Shown piece after piece: positions 10,657-22,191 of a DNA stretch of 64,000 nt. The notes beneath the pieces were generated by a model that did not search any database, had not been told where the DNA came from, and worked only from the letters and a program-made list of their open reading frames with translations. Each line of letters opens with the position of its first letter. Position 1 is the first letter of the stretch. Source of the DNA: Quillaja saponaria (lineage: Eukaryota; Streptophyta; Magnoliopsida; Fabales; Quillajaceae); assembly GCA_029379385.1 (NCBI GenBank), contig CM055607.1, forward strand, positions 29,695,235 through 29,759,234, in the 5' to 3' direction. The translations under genes were made by a program, and so were the position numbers.

Positions 10657-11724
10657 ATGAACAATGGAGGAAGAGCTGCAGCTGCGGACTTTGGGCGAGC
10701 TGTATCCAAGGTTGCGGTGGCTCAGATATGTGAGACCGCTGGATTTCAGTGCTTCAAGGAGTCTGCTTTGGAAGCTCTTGCTGACATTGCAATTCGCTAT
10801 CTATTTGACTTGGGAAAGATGGCGAATTTCTATGCTAACTTAGCTGGTAGATCAGAGTGTAATGTGTTTGATGTAATTCGGAGTTTGGAAGATTTAGAAG
10901 CATCACAAGGGTTTTCGGGGGCGTCAGAGGATATTCAGTGTATTGCGGGATCAAGCACAGTATGGGATATTATTAGGTTTGTAGATTCAGTTGAGGAGAT
11001 TCCATTTGCTCAGCCAGTGCCAAGGTTTCCGGTGATTAAGAATAGGAGAATTATCCCTAGTTTTATACAAATGGCTGAGACACCCCCCTCCAAGCATATA
11101 CCAGATTGGTTGCCGGCTCTGCCTGATCCCCACACTTACATTCACACACCCATGTGGAATGAGAGAGTGACAGATCCTCGTGCAGATAAAATTGAGCAAG
11201 CAAGGCTACGAAGAAAGGCAGAAAGGTCTTTGTTGAGTTTACAACAGCGGTTGGTGTTTAATGGTTCAGTTGAAGCTTCATCCTCAGTTGTACCAGTTGG
11301 AACTACAAAGGAACCAGAAGGGGTTGAAAATAATGAATTCCTTCAGTCTCCATTGCCACCTGGGAATAGAGATGTTTATCCAGTTAGCTTACCAACAAAG
11401 CTTTCAGATGAAATTGTTGGTACAGACAATTTTTCTGTGCTACAGGCATTTGCTCCTGCTATTGAAGCAGTGAAGAGTAGGTTTTCTGATGATGGGGAGG
11501 AAGGAAAACTGTTACTTCCTGATGCAAGGCCTACTGTTCATTTTAAGTTCAAAACTGGCAAGAAGTTTCTTGGTGAATCCCTGGATTTGAGCCTTCAGAA
11601 GAAGGGTATTGGGAGAACAGCATCTTGGGCTGGGCGAGATGAGGAGAGAGATGATAAGAAGAGAAGAGCTGAGTATATTCTAAGACAATCAATGGATAAC
11701 CCACAAGAACTTACTCAGTTGTAA
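10657..11724 (+). CDS. TAF8: TFIID subunit TAF8
   Basis: Uninterrupted coding region of 355 residues. The first in-frame ATG is at 10657 (MNNGGRAAAADFGRAVSK); an open frame begins a few codons earlier but without ATG. Residues about 11-80 form a bromodomain-associated histone fold (VAVAQICETAGFQCFKESAL, ALADIAIRYLFDLGKMANFY). Residues about 132-170 carry the TAF8 C-terminal motif with IPSFIQMAETPP, HIPDWLPALPDPHTY and TPMWNE. TAF8 pairs with TAF10 in the TFIID complex for RNA polymerase II transcription in the nucleus. The C-terminal third is charged and low in recognisable structure, including a basic stretch KKRRAEYILRQ near the end. The coding region lacks introns, but a leader intron is likely, and two uORFs precede the start. 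Confidence 0.95.
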   Translation: MNNGGRAAAADFGRAVSKVAVAQICETAGFQCFKESALEALADIAIRYLFDLGKMANFYANLAGRSECNVFDVIRSLEDLEASQGFSGASEDIQCIAGSSTVWDIIRFVDSVEEIPFAQPVPRFPVIKNRRIIPSFIQMAETPPSKHIPDWLPALPDPHTYIHTPMWNERVTDPRADKIEQARLRRKAERSLLSLQQRLVFNGSVEASSSVVPVGTTKEPEGVENNEFLQSPLPPGNRDVYPVSLPTKLSDEIVGTDNFSVLQAFAPAIEAVKSRFSDDGEEGKLLLPDARPTVHFKFKTGKKFLGESLDLSLQKKGIGRTASWAGRDEERDDKKRRAEYILRQSMDNPQELTQL

Positions 11725-12589
11725 ATTAGTTTATTGACCGGCTTGCTTGATGGAAGCTCTGGCACTTAATAAGTTATTATTGATATATTGGAGTTGGAAC
11801 AGCAAGGGACTCTATGGGTGCTCAAAAGTACTCAAGGGGTTACTGCCTTCTGATTTGGATTTTCTGGGGAAGCAGTTGAGCTCCTAGTTGGCCCCCTCTA
11901 ACATTCTTTTAGAGAAATGTAATTGTTCTTTATCGTTGCTAGTGTAGTTGTAATTTGTTACGGATCTTTTAACTTGAAGTTCTTCTATCTTGTTCTACCT
12001 AGTACTGTTTGTAACTACCGGTAGGAGGGACAACTCCTGTTCGTAACTACCAATACATTACATTTGAATAACCTTTCAAACACTAGAACAGGCCTGTTCA
12101 ACATAAAATGAAAGAACTTGAACTCTTAAAGCCCGATTGGTAAATATCCTTGACTTTTTTTCATTCACCATTTACCAACCAATCATCTAATAACGTTACA
12201 ACAAATCACAAATTTTTATATTAGCTTTACCTGAAATCTAGTTGATCTAAAGGTCACAACTAGCAGATTTAACTAGAAATTTATAAACAACATGATTGCA
12301 TGTCAAAATGTTTTCTGTTTGGGATAGCGTAGTCCCCGAGGTAATACAAATGAACCCTTGGATAAAGAATCTTTTTGTCCTCCAACTACCACAAAAGAAA
12401 TGTTTATGCCATATTCTAAGACATTGTACGTGCATGTTAAAATTTGTTCAAAGCATGATCACACAGCAAGTATAGAACATATATCCAACATAAAGTTGCA
12501 AAATCATAACTCTGGCATCAACCAAAAGTACACAAACAGAGAATTATGTCAATAAGCTAAGAAGGATGTATTCATTGATTCAAGAAGCC
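11725..12589. other. Intergenic region between the convergent TAF8 and EMC5 genes
   Basis: It holds the TAF8 3' untranslated region and then the 3' side of EMC5. The short open frames on both strands at 12247-12555 have no domain. Nothing else was recognised. Confidence 0.5.
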
Positions 12590-15500
12590 TCAATTTTTCA
12601 GTTTCACATTCATTTCCAAGGGGAAGACCCTGCCTCGATGGTTGAAGATCATGAAGTCTAGGTTGGCCGGTAAAGAAACAATCCTGCACCCCATAAAATA
12701 AAAACACTGAGAATTATCCGAGTGACTTTTCTAGAAAAAATATTGCAGGAAAAGTCATAGTAACATGTGTAGTTCTAGCTCCTTGTGTGAGCAGGCACAA
12801 ACCAAGGACAGCAAGTGAGAAACTTTGTAAACCAATTTTTTTTTCTTCCAACAAAGTATGAAATTAACAGTGTCAAAACTAGATAATCTGCCTTATTTTG
12901 TGGTGGTTAGAAGACAAAGCAGAAAGCTTAAGCTCTTGTTTACTCAACTACTATCTCACTTCATCAAAAAAACAACTAAAAGGGTGCACAATATGATACA
13001 TCCGAGAGGTGAAGAGGGAAGTTGTCAATTGCATCATGAGATTCAGAAAAACTCCAGATTTAAATCATGTACAATATATAGATATCTGCATTGAGCTAAA
13101 CACCTTTTTCTTTTCGAGAAATAATTCCTAGCATATTTGTTATTATGTCAACAATTCAATGAACAAGGCTCTAGCATATTTCTCAACATATCCTACTTGC
13201 ATTGTTTGGGTACAAAACCTCTTTTCAGGATATGAAGAATATGCCTGAAGCACAGACAAAGTTAACTTAGTGATGTGGCCAAATTAATTGACTCTAATGC
13301 ATAGAAAATAAAGAAGTCTGTTTCATACTCAAAAGAAGTTGTGTTGCGTGCTTACAACTTAGCATGGTAAAAGTACATAAGATAGGATGATCCCAGTACA
13401 CAAAAATAGAAATCAAGCAAATGATTATAAGATAAAAACCTTATCAAAAACCACACATCATGGTAGTTTTCAGAAGGAGAAAAAAAAGAAGCAAATAAAT
13501 CCACTCTTTTAATTTGCAGAAGTCCACTTTATCCATAGTTGTCAAATCGTGAATCATATCGAATAGTATGATTCAGTTAAAAATGATAAACACTCAAAAC
13601 AATAAATTATAAAGATTTATTTTTTAATAGTTCGTACGCTAAAGCCTATACTAATCCAATGTCTACCAAAGCCTTTAAACCTTTGTTGTCTTTTATCCAT
13701 AACGAAACAAAATAAGCAGTTTATTGCCCTTTACACATGAAAACAAAAATTGAAGTGTAGGATTTTAATGCAAAGTACAAAACTAGAGAGCAGTAAGAAA
13801 ATAAAATAAAACAAAAGACAAAACAACACCCAGCATGCAACTCTCTGGCATCCCTTCACCGACAATAGAGTAGAGAATGTGAGAGAATGTGAATTGTGAT
13901 TAAAGGGTTGTTGGATAGTTGTGAAGTAATGGTTGTGATTCACGAAGGCTGGGCTACTGGAAGGAAGGTTTGCGCTGTTCAGTCAAACATAATAGAGACA
14001 AGCATTGCGACTTACTAAGTATGATGTGCAGTGTTTTAAGGCATAGATAGGTTATAAATTGGACAATTTTGAGTTTGCAGAGAATCTTCCGGTTCGTGTT
14101 TCGATTATTCATCACCAAAACAAAAAAAAACTAAACTTAGTGAATTGTAGGTAAATCGGCAATTAATGATAACTGCCGATTCACTCACTGAATCGCAATT
14201 AACCTGTCGATTCAAGCATTCCACCAATTCTATAAACAATGCATATAGCCACTTCTCTGTATTGAATCGTGATACGTATTTTACAATTATGACAACAGAC
14301 ACTATATCACATGAATATAGCATATAATTCTGCAGATGCAACATGCCACCCTTTCTCTTTTTCTATAAGTTAATCAATTGATGACTTGATGTGTATACCA
14401 TTAAAATTTTAAAAGGTTTGTGAGCCAGTTCTTTAATGACAACATTGATTCCCATCAATGGATAGAGCTATAAATGAAAGTTCACATTGAGGTGATTCTC
14501 GGCAATGGATAGACTAAGATCTATAAATGAAACGTTCCCATTGGGGTCTAAGTTCTAAACTGTTGACTATCTATTCTGCTACTGAGTTAGAATTTTCAGG
14601 ATGCAATTGAGCTGCCAGCTATGAAACACGAGTACTTCAAAATCCATGTCGAAACTGTACCGGGTAAGCATCACGTACTTGAACTCCTTTTATACACCTT
14701 GGTATGTACCGCATTCATACTAATTCTATTCTTCCTAATTTCAGGTATAACTTATTTGATACCTCGGGTCATTAGCTATAATTAAAGAAAACTTATATAT
14801 ATTAACAAACAAAATAAGAAAGTGCATTCAAGAAACACTAGTTTTGGTGGAATAATTACAAATAGAATTTCTAATTACAAAATTATACACCTATTAATTT
14901 TCTTTATTTATGTACTCAGCAATATTTCTTTATATTTAGTGAGTTTTATTCTATTAGTAAACCTTTATATGCCTTGTTCCTATATATATATTGTATATTT
15001 TTAATTATTTAACTTAATGTACCCTGTAGTAACCGTACCATAGTTTTTTAGAAAATGAAGAATCCACATACTGTACCGCACCTAAATACTGGTACGGTTG
15101 CTTCCTGGGCTGCCAGAGACAAAAGGAAACGAAAAACATTACCTATTCTCTTCTGAATCTGGGTGTATTGACAGAAAATTCCCTGGCACAGTCAATCCCG
15201 CCCACATAGAGAGAACTAACCCTAGAAGCAACTCAAGCACCACCTGCATAACCCCAAAACCGCGTATGAAATAAACCAAATAAACTCACCAAAATTACAC
15301 AAACCCATATTTGAAAGGAAACAAAAAATTGATTCTCACATTCATAGGAGGCCCTGAAAACTCTTCCTCCATAATCTTTAACAAACCCCTATCTGAAACC
15401 AAATCAGAATAAATCTTAAATATAAATGTTCAAAAACCTAAACTTTTCGAAGCCACAAATTCAAATATACTAGTTCGCATTATTGATTAAGAGTATAATA

Positions 15501-15600
15501 ATTAGAAAAAGAGGAAAAAGAAACTACATTGGATGGTTGAATAAGCGGCATGAAAGAGAATTAGAACCCCAAGAACGCCAACTACAACTCCTATACCCAT
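12590..15600 (-). CDS. EMC5: ER membrane protein complex subunit 5 / membrane magnesium transporter (MMGT)
   Basis: Four coding exons on the minus strand: 15528-15600, 15340-15392, 15143-15243, 12590-12683, totalling 321 nt in phase, 106 residues. It starts MGIGVVVGVLGVLILFHAAY (first membrane helix), continues STIQYRGLLKIMEEEF and GPPMNVVLELLLGLVL (second helix), then the conserved block GLTVPGNFLSIHPDSEENR and ends in DFMIFNHRGRVFP. These are the EMC5/MMGT signatures. In the EMC the protein helps insert membrane proteins into the ER; a magnesium transport role was proposed for the animal homologue. Intron 3 is 2459 bp and holds a hAT-like element at 13534-14300. A 4-kb hAT transposon sits 360 bp upstream of the start codon and may affect the promoter. 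Confidence 0.93.
13534..14300. mobile_element. Non-autonomous hAT-like element in EMC5 intron 3
   Basis: The left end reads CATAGTTGTCAAATCG and the right end, in reverse complement, GTCTGTTGTCATAATTG. In both, GTTGTCA starts at the fifth base, exactly as in the autonomous-size hAT element at 15960-20044. The flanks are ACTTTATC (13526-13533) and ACTATATC (14301-14308), a 7-of-8 match as expected for an old 8-bp hAT duplication. The interior has several GAATCG / CGATTC words and no transposase. The ends are inferred by eye. Confidence 0.5.
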
Positions 15601-15951
15601 TTAAGAACTTCGATGCTTTGTTTGGATGTTCTTCGGATCTCCGGAAGGCGAAGAATGCAGAGTTCAGTTTTCGACGATCAGGGAAGCACAGATTACTTGT
15701 GTCGAACACCTAGAAGGAACAACCAAGTTAGGTTTGTCTACAGCATTAGCAACATAAGCCCAGTAGAGACTACAGAGTGCAATTTGCGATTGGAAAGTTA
15801 AAAACGTATATATATATTATTTTTTTAGAATTCTCCCTAAGAAAAAAAGTTCTAAATATTTTTTTATAATAATATACTTGTTTTTTAATAAATTTTTAAA
15901 GAAAAAGGATATTAATACTGCTGAAAACCAATAATGCATGTTGTAACTATA
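15601..15951 (-). promoter_or_regulatory. EMC5 5' flank, promoter side
   Basis: This 350-bp stretch lies between the EMC5 ATG and the hAT insertion and must hold the leader and proximal promoter. No clear TATA box for the minus strand was found. The short plus-strand frames here overlap EMC5 exon 1 and are not supported. Confidence 0.4.
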
Positions 15952-15959
15952 CATACTAC
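15952..15959. repeat. hAT target-site duplication, left copy
   Basis: CATACTAC directly precedes the left inverted repeat and is repeated exactly at 20045-20052. Eight bases is the diagnostic length for hAT insertion. Confidence 0.9.
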
Positions 15960-18900
15960 CAAGGTTGTCAAGATCGAGATCTTAAGCAGGATCGTTGAGG
16001 GGAGCAGGATCGACTCAGTAAGATCGAATCGGTAGAATCGGAAGATCTTACAAATTTTGTAAAATAGTTATTAGAGTATATATTTTATGTACATGATTTA
16101 TTGTAATTTGTAAATATGTGCATTTTGTTATAAACAAGCACAAATTGTATAAAGCTCCAACTATATTTTTTTTCTAAAGCAAAATATTCACCAATTTCAT
16201 CAATAAGATAAAATAAAGTACAAACATAAAACATCTAATACAAACATCAAATTTATAACATTAATTTCATAAACATGTAATCCAAACATAAGTTCATAAA
16301 CCAAATATCCATACAAAGATTCTTAATGCCACAAAATTAAAATCCAATTTTCATAACTTAGTCTAAAACAAAATTAGTCCCTTCTTCATAAACATCACAA
16401 TTATCTTCTTCATCACCATAGCTTTCTCCATCATCATCTCCATTGCCAACATCATAATCACTATTGTCATTGTCATTGTTAATGGGATTTCCACCTTCAT
16501 CACTATCAACACTCATGACTTCATCAACTTCACCACCTACAACACCAACATCATCCTCTCCATCTTCATCTTCATCTTGCATCACTTGCACTTCATCTTC
16601 ATCTAATGGAGCATCTAAATCAATCACATCATCATTGGCATTAGAAGAACCATCAAGAACACTTAGCCATTCATTTGATGAAGAATCTACAAGATCTTCT
16701 TTTGGAGTTATCCATTCATCAACTGAGGAGAGATCATCCAATTTCAAGTTTGGACCCAAATGATTTTTGGTTTGCCTTTCATTCAACTTGCAATTGTACA
16801 TGACAAAAACTAAGTCATTCATTTTCTTTTGATGCAAACGATTCCTTTTTTTTGTATGCACCTAAAAAAGTAGTAAAATATTTATAAGAGATCAATACTA
16901 GAAATAAGAATTATAAAAACAAAATAATAGATACTATCAACTTATATTTATCATCTCAAATGCGCTCCAATTACGTTCACATCCAGAAGAACTACAAGTC
17001 AGGCTTAAGATCCGAATGGAAAACCTTTGTAACTCAGGGCATTCGTCTCCATAAGAATCCCACCATTCAGCTGGAGTTTTTTTCTCCCTCATTGCCTTTG
17101 CAGCTGAGATTCCAAATAATCCTCTAGCATTTTTGAACTCTTCAAGTTGCAAATCAATTGTATTTCTCTCATTTGAATCTAGAACCAATCTCTCCAAACA
17201 ACCATAAAGTCCACGTTTAACTTCATAATCAGCTTTGAAGTTAGGACTATAATGATATTGAGGATTTAAGTAATAAGCTGCAGCATGCAAAGGCCTATGA
17301 AGTTGCATCTCCCATCTCCCATCAATAATGCTCCAAATAGGCTCATACCTATAAAGGTTAATTAGAAATTTAGAATTAGTTGATGCAAAAAATGATATGA
17401 AAATATGTGAAGTTACTACTTACTAGTTTAAAGAAACAAAAGCTAACCTCTTTTTAACATTGCCAAAATTCAATTGTATTTTTTCTTTTGCCCGGTCCAT
17501 TTCTTCATAATAAATCCCATAGCCGGTTTTCTTTCTGAATCCACTAACCTGAGTACCTTGATAAGCGGATTAGCAGCTTTAAGACATTCAATAACTTTCT
17601 TCCAAAAGTCATTGTTTAGAATAGTGCTTGCAACTTTCTTTCCTTTTTCTGTGTTTGAAAAAGTGTTTGCTTTCCATTTTTGAGAAGAAAACATTCTCAT
17701 CAATGCTGCTTTTAATTCATGAAGACACCCCAAAGTCAAGTATGAAGTAGCAAACCGCGTCGCAGCAAGTCTAATTAAATCTCTCCCTTTGATGAAACTC
17801 CTCAACATAGCAATGAGCATGTTTCTTCCATAAATGTATGTAGTAATTCTCTTTCCTTTTTCAATGGTCATAGAATGCACTTTCAATTTTTTTGCAAAAT
17901 CCTCCAACATCAAATCAATGCAATGTGCTGCACATGGTGTCCAATATAAGCTCTTTCTTTTTTCCATCAACATTTCACCAGCTGCTTTGTAGTTTGCTGC
18001 ATTATCAGTAATCACCTGCACCACATTCTGCTCCCCAATCTTCTCCACAACATCATCTAACATCTCAAAAACTTTAACGGCAGTTTTAGAGAAGTCTGAT
18101 GTATCCACTGATGATAAAAATATAGTCCATTTAGGACTATTAACCAAGAAATTGCATATAGAACGTCGTTTCCTATCCGTCCAACCATCAGACATTAGAG
18201 AACAACCTGTTTTTTTCCTACTCTAATTTGTACTCCTCAAGAAGATCCATAGTTTTACTTACTTCTATCTTCAAGAATTTTTCTCTCAATTCATGATAAG
18301 AGGGACCTTTGAGCCCACAGCCATACCTCCCAACTGCTTCTAACATTTCAGCAAATTTAGGATTTTTCACACAATTAAAAGGGATAGCACTTGTGTAGAA
18401 AAATTGAGCTATCTTCGAACATGCTTCTTCTCGCAAATCTTTTTTCACCCATTGATTCATTGTTGTTTGTGTCTTGTTGCTTCCAACCCCACTAGAATTT
18501 TGCACAAAATATCTCTTAATTTCTTTCCCTTTACTTGTTCGCACAATTTCTACCTCTTCCATATTATCACCTTCACTATCTTCTAAAATTCTCTTTTTCT
18601 TCACTTTTTTCACTTCTAATTTATCCAAGACAACTCTCATTTTATCTTTCACATCATCAGGAACACTCACACATGCCATTGTATCTTCTCCCGTGCTTGC
18701 AAGATGGTGCTTGAACCTAAAAATTCCACCCGTTACAATCTTTGAGCAATACTTGCATTTCACTTTTCTCTTGTTCCCTTCATTTGGGATATCATATTCC
18801 CAACCCACATCAGTTCTACTTCCCAGAGCATTTTTTCTACTCTTAGAAGAAGACATTTTCCTTTAAAACAATAAGTCATCAACAAATAAAATGCACCATC

Positions 18901-20044
18901 ATCAAATTAGCAACCAAGTAATAAATAATTTTTATCCAACAAATCCAAATTAAAAAGAAATAAAGAATAACAAAAATGCACCATCATCAATTTTTTTATT
19001 TTTTTTGAAAGAATACTTGATATAATTGGTAAATTCAATGGATGAATTACATGCTATAATTATGTGTTATGCAAGCTGCCAGATGCATAGATATTTAAGA
19101 ATGGCATTTTCTAAAATAATGATTCCAATTTAATAGCAATATACATGATAATGATAAATAACATTTTGAATAAGAAGTGAAAATGACCAATTAGATGATA
19201 TATCATATAACCATTTAATACATATATAAATTATAATATATTGTATATGTCAAATGGTATATTAGATTTACATATCATACAAATATATATATATTCAATA
19301 TTATTACCATGATAATTTCCAATCAACTAGAAAGTAATTTAAAGGATGAAATAATCTTTAATACATTATACATATTTAGTAATACACTAAATAAGTAATT
19401 GTACACGGTACATTTTATTTACATTTACACAAATTGGTTTTTTTTTTTTTTTTCAATATTATTACATATTTACTTGAATATCCCCCATTAGCCAGAAAAA
19501 GAAAAAAAAAAATACCTTCTGGCTTCTTCTTCGTCAAACTGGAATTCGAAGCTTCACTTGCAGGTTGACGCGGCGAGCTCCAGCCCACTCCTTTCTTGCT
19601 CTGCAGAGGCAAACCGAAAGCCAAATCACACTCCAATAGCTACCGGTATTGCTTCGCAGCTTCGATCTGTGAGTTATGGCTGATCTTGCTTCGAGAGATG
19701 AAGATGGGATGAGGTACTGTCGGCGGTCTGCAGTCTGCCTTCTGCCTTCTGCCTTCTAAGCTTCAAGGGTTCGAAAAAAAGAGGGTTCGATTCCAAATAC
19801 CCATCTTCCCTTCAAAATCGATTCGGGTCTCTCAAGCCCAATTAAAAATTCGACCCATGTAGCTTTCTGCAGAATCGTTCAAACTCGCCACAAACTCGCG
19901 ATTTCACGATCTTGCTGCCGAGTTCACGATCTTGCTTCCGAGTTTTGAAGACACCGATCTTGCTGCCGTGACGACTCGGACTGCTGGCTTCAGATCGTAA
20001 GATCGTACGATCCTACGTTCCGACTCGCGATCTTGACAACACTG
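15960..20044 (-). mobile_element. hAT superfamily DNA transposon, full length but inactivated
   Basis: The 4085-bp element is bounded by imperfect terminal inverted repeats: left CAAGGTTGTCAAGATCG, right in reverse complement CAGTGTTGTCAAGATCG. It is flanked by a perfect 8-bp duplication CATACTAC. Both subterminal regions are crowded with GATC-centred motifs (AGGATCG, AAGATCG on the left; CGATCTTGCTGCCG, CGATCTTGCTTCCG on the right), likely transposase-binding repeats. The interior encodes a BED-finger/DUF659/hAT-dimerisation transposase on the minus strand with disabling mutations. The perfect duplication shows the insertion is not ancient, or that the site has been lucky. Confidence 0.93.
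16358..18856 (-). pseudogene. hAT transposase pseudogene (BED finger, DUF659, hAT dimerisation)
   Basis: Reading minus: 18856-18218 gives MSSSKSRKNALG..., a BED zinc finger with CKYCSK and FKHHLAS. 18195-17470 gives the DUF659/catalytic core (MSDGWTDRKRRS, VITDNAANYKAAG, WTPCAAHCIDLMLED). 17308-16937 gives the C-terminal dimerisation motif (SSSGCERNWSAFEM). 16861-16358 encodes an acidic tail rich in Asp and Glu. Defects: at about 18205-18225 a TAG stop and a one-base length change in an A run break the join between the first two blocks. Near 17508 a one-base loss shifts the frame after PAMGFI. The expected GT donor after FEM (near 16942) reads AT. An intron with intact signals appears between KKR and YEPIW (about 17348-17448). 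The copy cannot make functional transposase. Confidence 0.88.
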
Positions 20045-20052
20045 CATACTAC
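20045..20052. repeat. hAT target-site duplication, right copy
   Basis: CATACTAC, identical to 15952-15959. Confidence 0.9.
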
Positions 20053-22162
20053 TAAATTTGTACATTTAAAATACAAATTGAGTATATTTAAAAAAAAAGA
20101 AAAAAAAGAATAAGTAACATAAATTTTGTAAAAATAATAATAAATTCATGATATAATTAATAATTAAAGAATAAAAGCTTCTAAATTTTAATAAGATTTT
20201 TCATCATCATTTTCAATTTTTTTAAATAATTAAAGAAAATATTATTTTTCATGAATAAATTTATATAAACGAGTTGCCTACTTCTTTTACAAGTTCTTGA
20301 ACTTATTTTCTAAATTCAAATAAACTATATTTTTAGATTGTTCATATCATAAAAAAATTAACTTTATTTTATTTAATATTTAAATTTAGTTTTATTATAC
20401 ATATTTCAAATATTTTTATTTTTTAATAAAAATAATATGCTAAAATTTAAAAAAAAATTGAGGTTCGCATAATGTATTTTGATCTTTAGAATAAAAAAAG
20501 TATTTAAGATCCATTTGAATTAAAACAAAAAAAAAAATTAGTATTTTGACGATAATTTTAGGCATTTTAAAAATTTTTCCCAAATTTTAGCCTTTTTAGA
20601 AAGAAAAAAAATTACATGGAATTGTCAATTTCTTTCAATTTTGTACCTTAATTTCATTTTAATTTATTCTTTCCGAATTCTATGCGAAAATAAATAAAGT
20701 TAAATTACCCAACGATCTAGATATTGTATTCCAATTACAATGTTATCTCTTTTAAATTACCTAACAGAAGATTTGTGCTGGTTAGAAAATTTATAAATAT
20801 ATATATATATATGATTTTTGAATCTAGAAAATCTAAAGTACTAACAAGTAGCTCTTATAAATACACGAGTATTAATTTTAAAATTATAAATAATATTTTG
20901 TTAATAATATTAAATATATCAAATGTGCAATCGTGCACAACTTAATTCAAATAGGATATATATATATAAGAGCAACATTTTGGGTTGTTAACCCTTCTAT
21001 TAACATACAACTTTAGTCTACAATATGATTAATTGTTTGTCAAATAACAATTGACCTATGGGGAGAACACATTTCAATCCTACTTAATATGCTTCTAAAA
21101 TAATTATTTAAAATATTTATAAGGTGCGATCCAAGTAATAAAGCATACTTGTGCTCAGTGGTTAGAGAGCCTATGCATTATTTGGAGTTCGAGTTCGTAA
21201 GAAAATATTTATGAGGAGGGACAATCGATAACCCGAAATGAAATTAAGTTTATACTCAAATGATATAGACATACTTGTAAAAAATCAAAGATAATAATAT
21301 ATTTTTATCAAACTTTAAATTACCAGTTCATATATAAATATATATATATAGTAGGTGGTTAAAACGTAAAACCACCATTAGCATCAAGTGCAACTATGTG
21401 AATCAATCCAATTGGGTAAAGGCAAATAAGACATTTTTTATTTTTCACATTTCATAATATTTGGTCAACAAATCAATACTAACTAATAATTTACATAAAA
21501 TAATTTCAGTAAGATATAAATCATGAGTTATAACAATTTATATGAAATATGTACTAAAAAAATTAGTTATTTTATGTATTAACGATTTAAGATGAAATAT
21601 GACATTTCAATTGGAGTTATTATATGTAACAACTTTATTCTATAAAAAATAAATTAAATGTAATAATTTAATCTTTTAATATAATTTATAAACTTCTTAT
21701 GCAATTATTATATATCTCGATACATTCATCATTTAATTTTTTTATTTGTTAAGATTTAATTGACTTTTTACATTTCAACTATGCATATTCTCAAAATGAT
21801 ATATAAAATTGGTTAGTGATATATTATATCACCAAATTATACAATTCTACGTAAATTAATTAATTTTTTAAATAAAATGGATATTGCATTGACAATCAAA
21901 TATATTACAAAAAATGTGAATATGAATTTATATATATTTCATCTATCCAGTGATATGTTCGTTAATTTTTAATCAATTTGATTTTCTTGAAACAAAACAC
22001 ATCTCTTAAAAGGAACCGCGTCCTCCTCTGTTCATAGCACATGCGACATTGGATAACAAAGCAGATGCCGTACGACATATATTTTTGTTTTACAAAGACG
22101 AGCCGTTGCGTTATCCTCCCTCCACACTCAGATAAGGGTGGCACTGAGGCAGTGGAAGAAGA
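20053..22162. other. AT-rich intergenic region
   Basis: Mostly A and T, with TA microsatellites (for example near 20800 and 20957). No gene is supported. One segment looks SINE-like and is listed separately. Confidence 0.5.
21145..21300 (+). mobile_element. Possible tRNA-derived SINE remnant
   Basis: GTGCTCAGTGGTTAGAGAGC at 21151-21170 resembles a pol III box A, and GGAGTTCGAGTTCG at 21184-21197 resembles a box B about 15 bases further on. The order and wording fit tRNA-derived SINE heads. The tail is AT-rich and no target duplication was found; the spacing is shorter than usual. Confidence 0.35.
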
Positions 22163-22191
22163 ATGGCGCACAGAAGTTCCCCAGTCCTTTG

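Noticed and set aside
10987..11199. 70-codon minus-strand frame
   Set aside because: Antisense shadow of the TAF8 coding region.
16464..16763. 99-codon plus-strand Ser-rich frame
   Set aside because: It is the antisense of the acidic exon of the hAT transposase.
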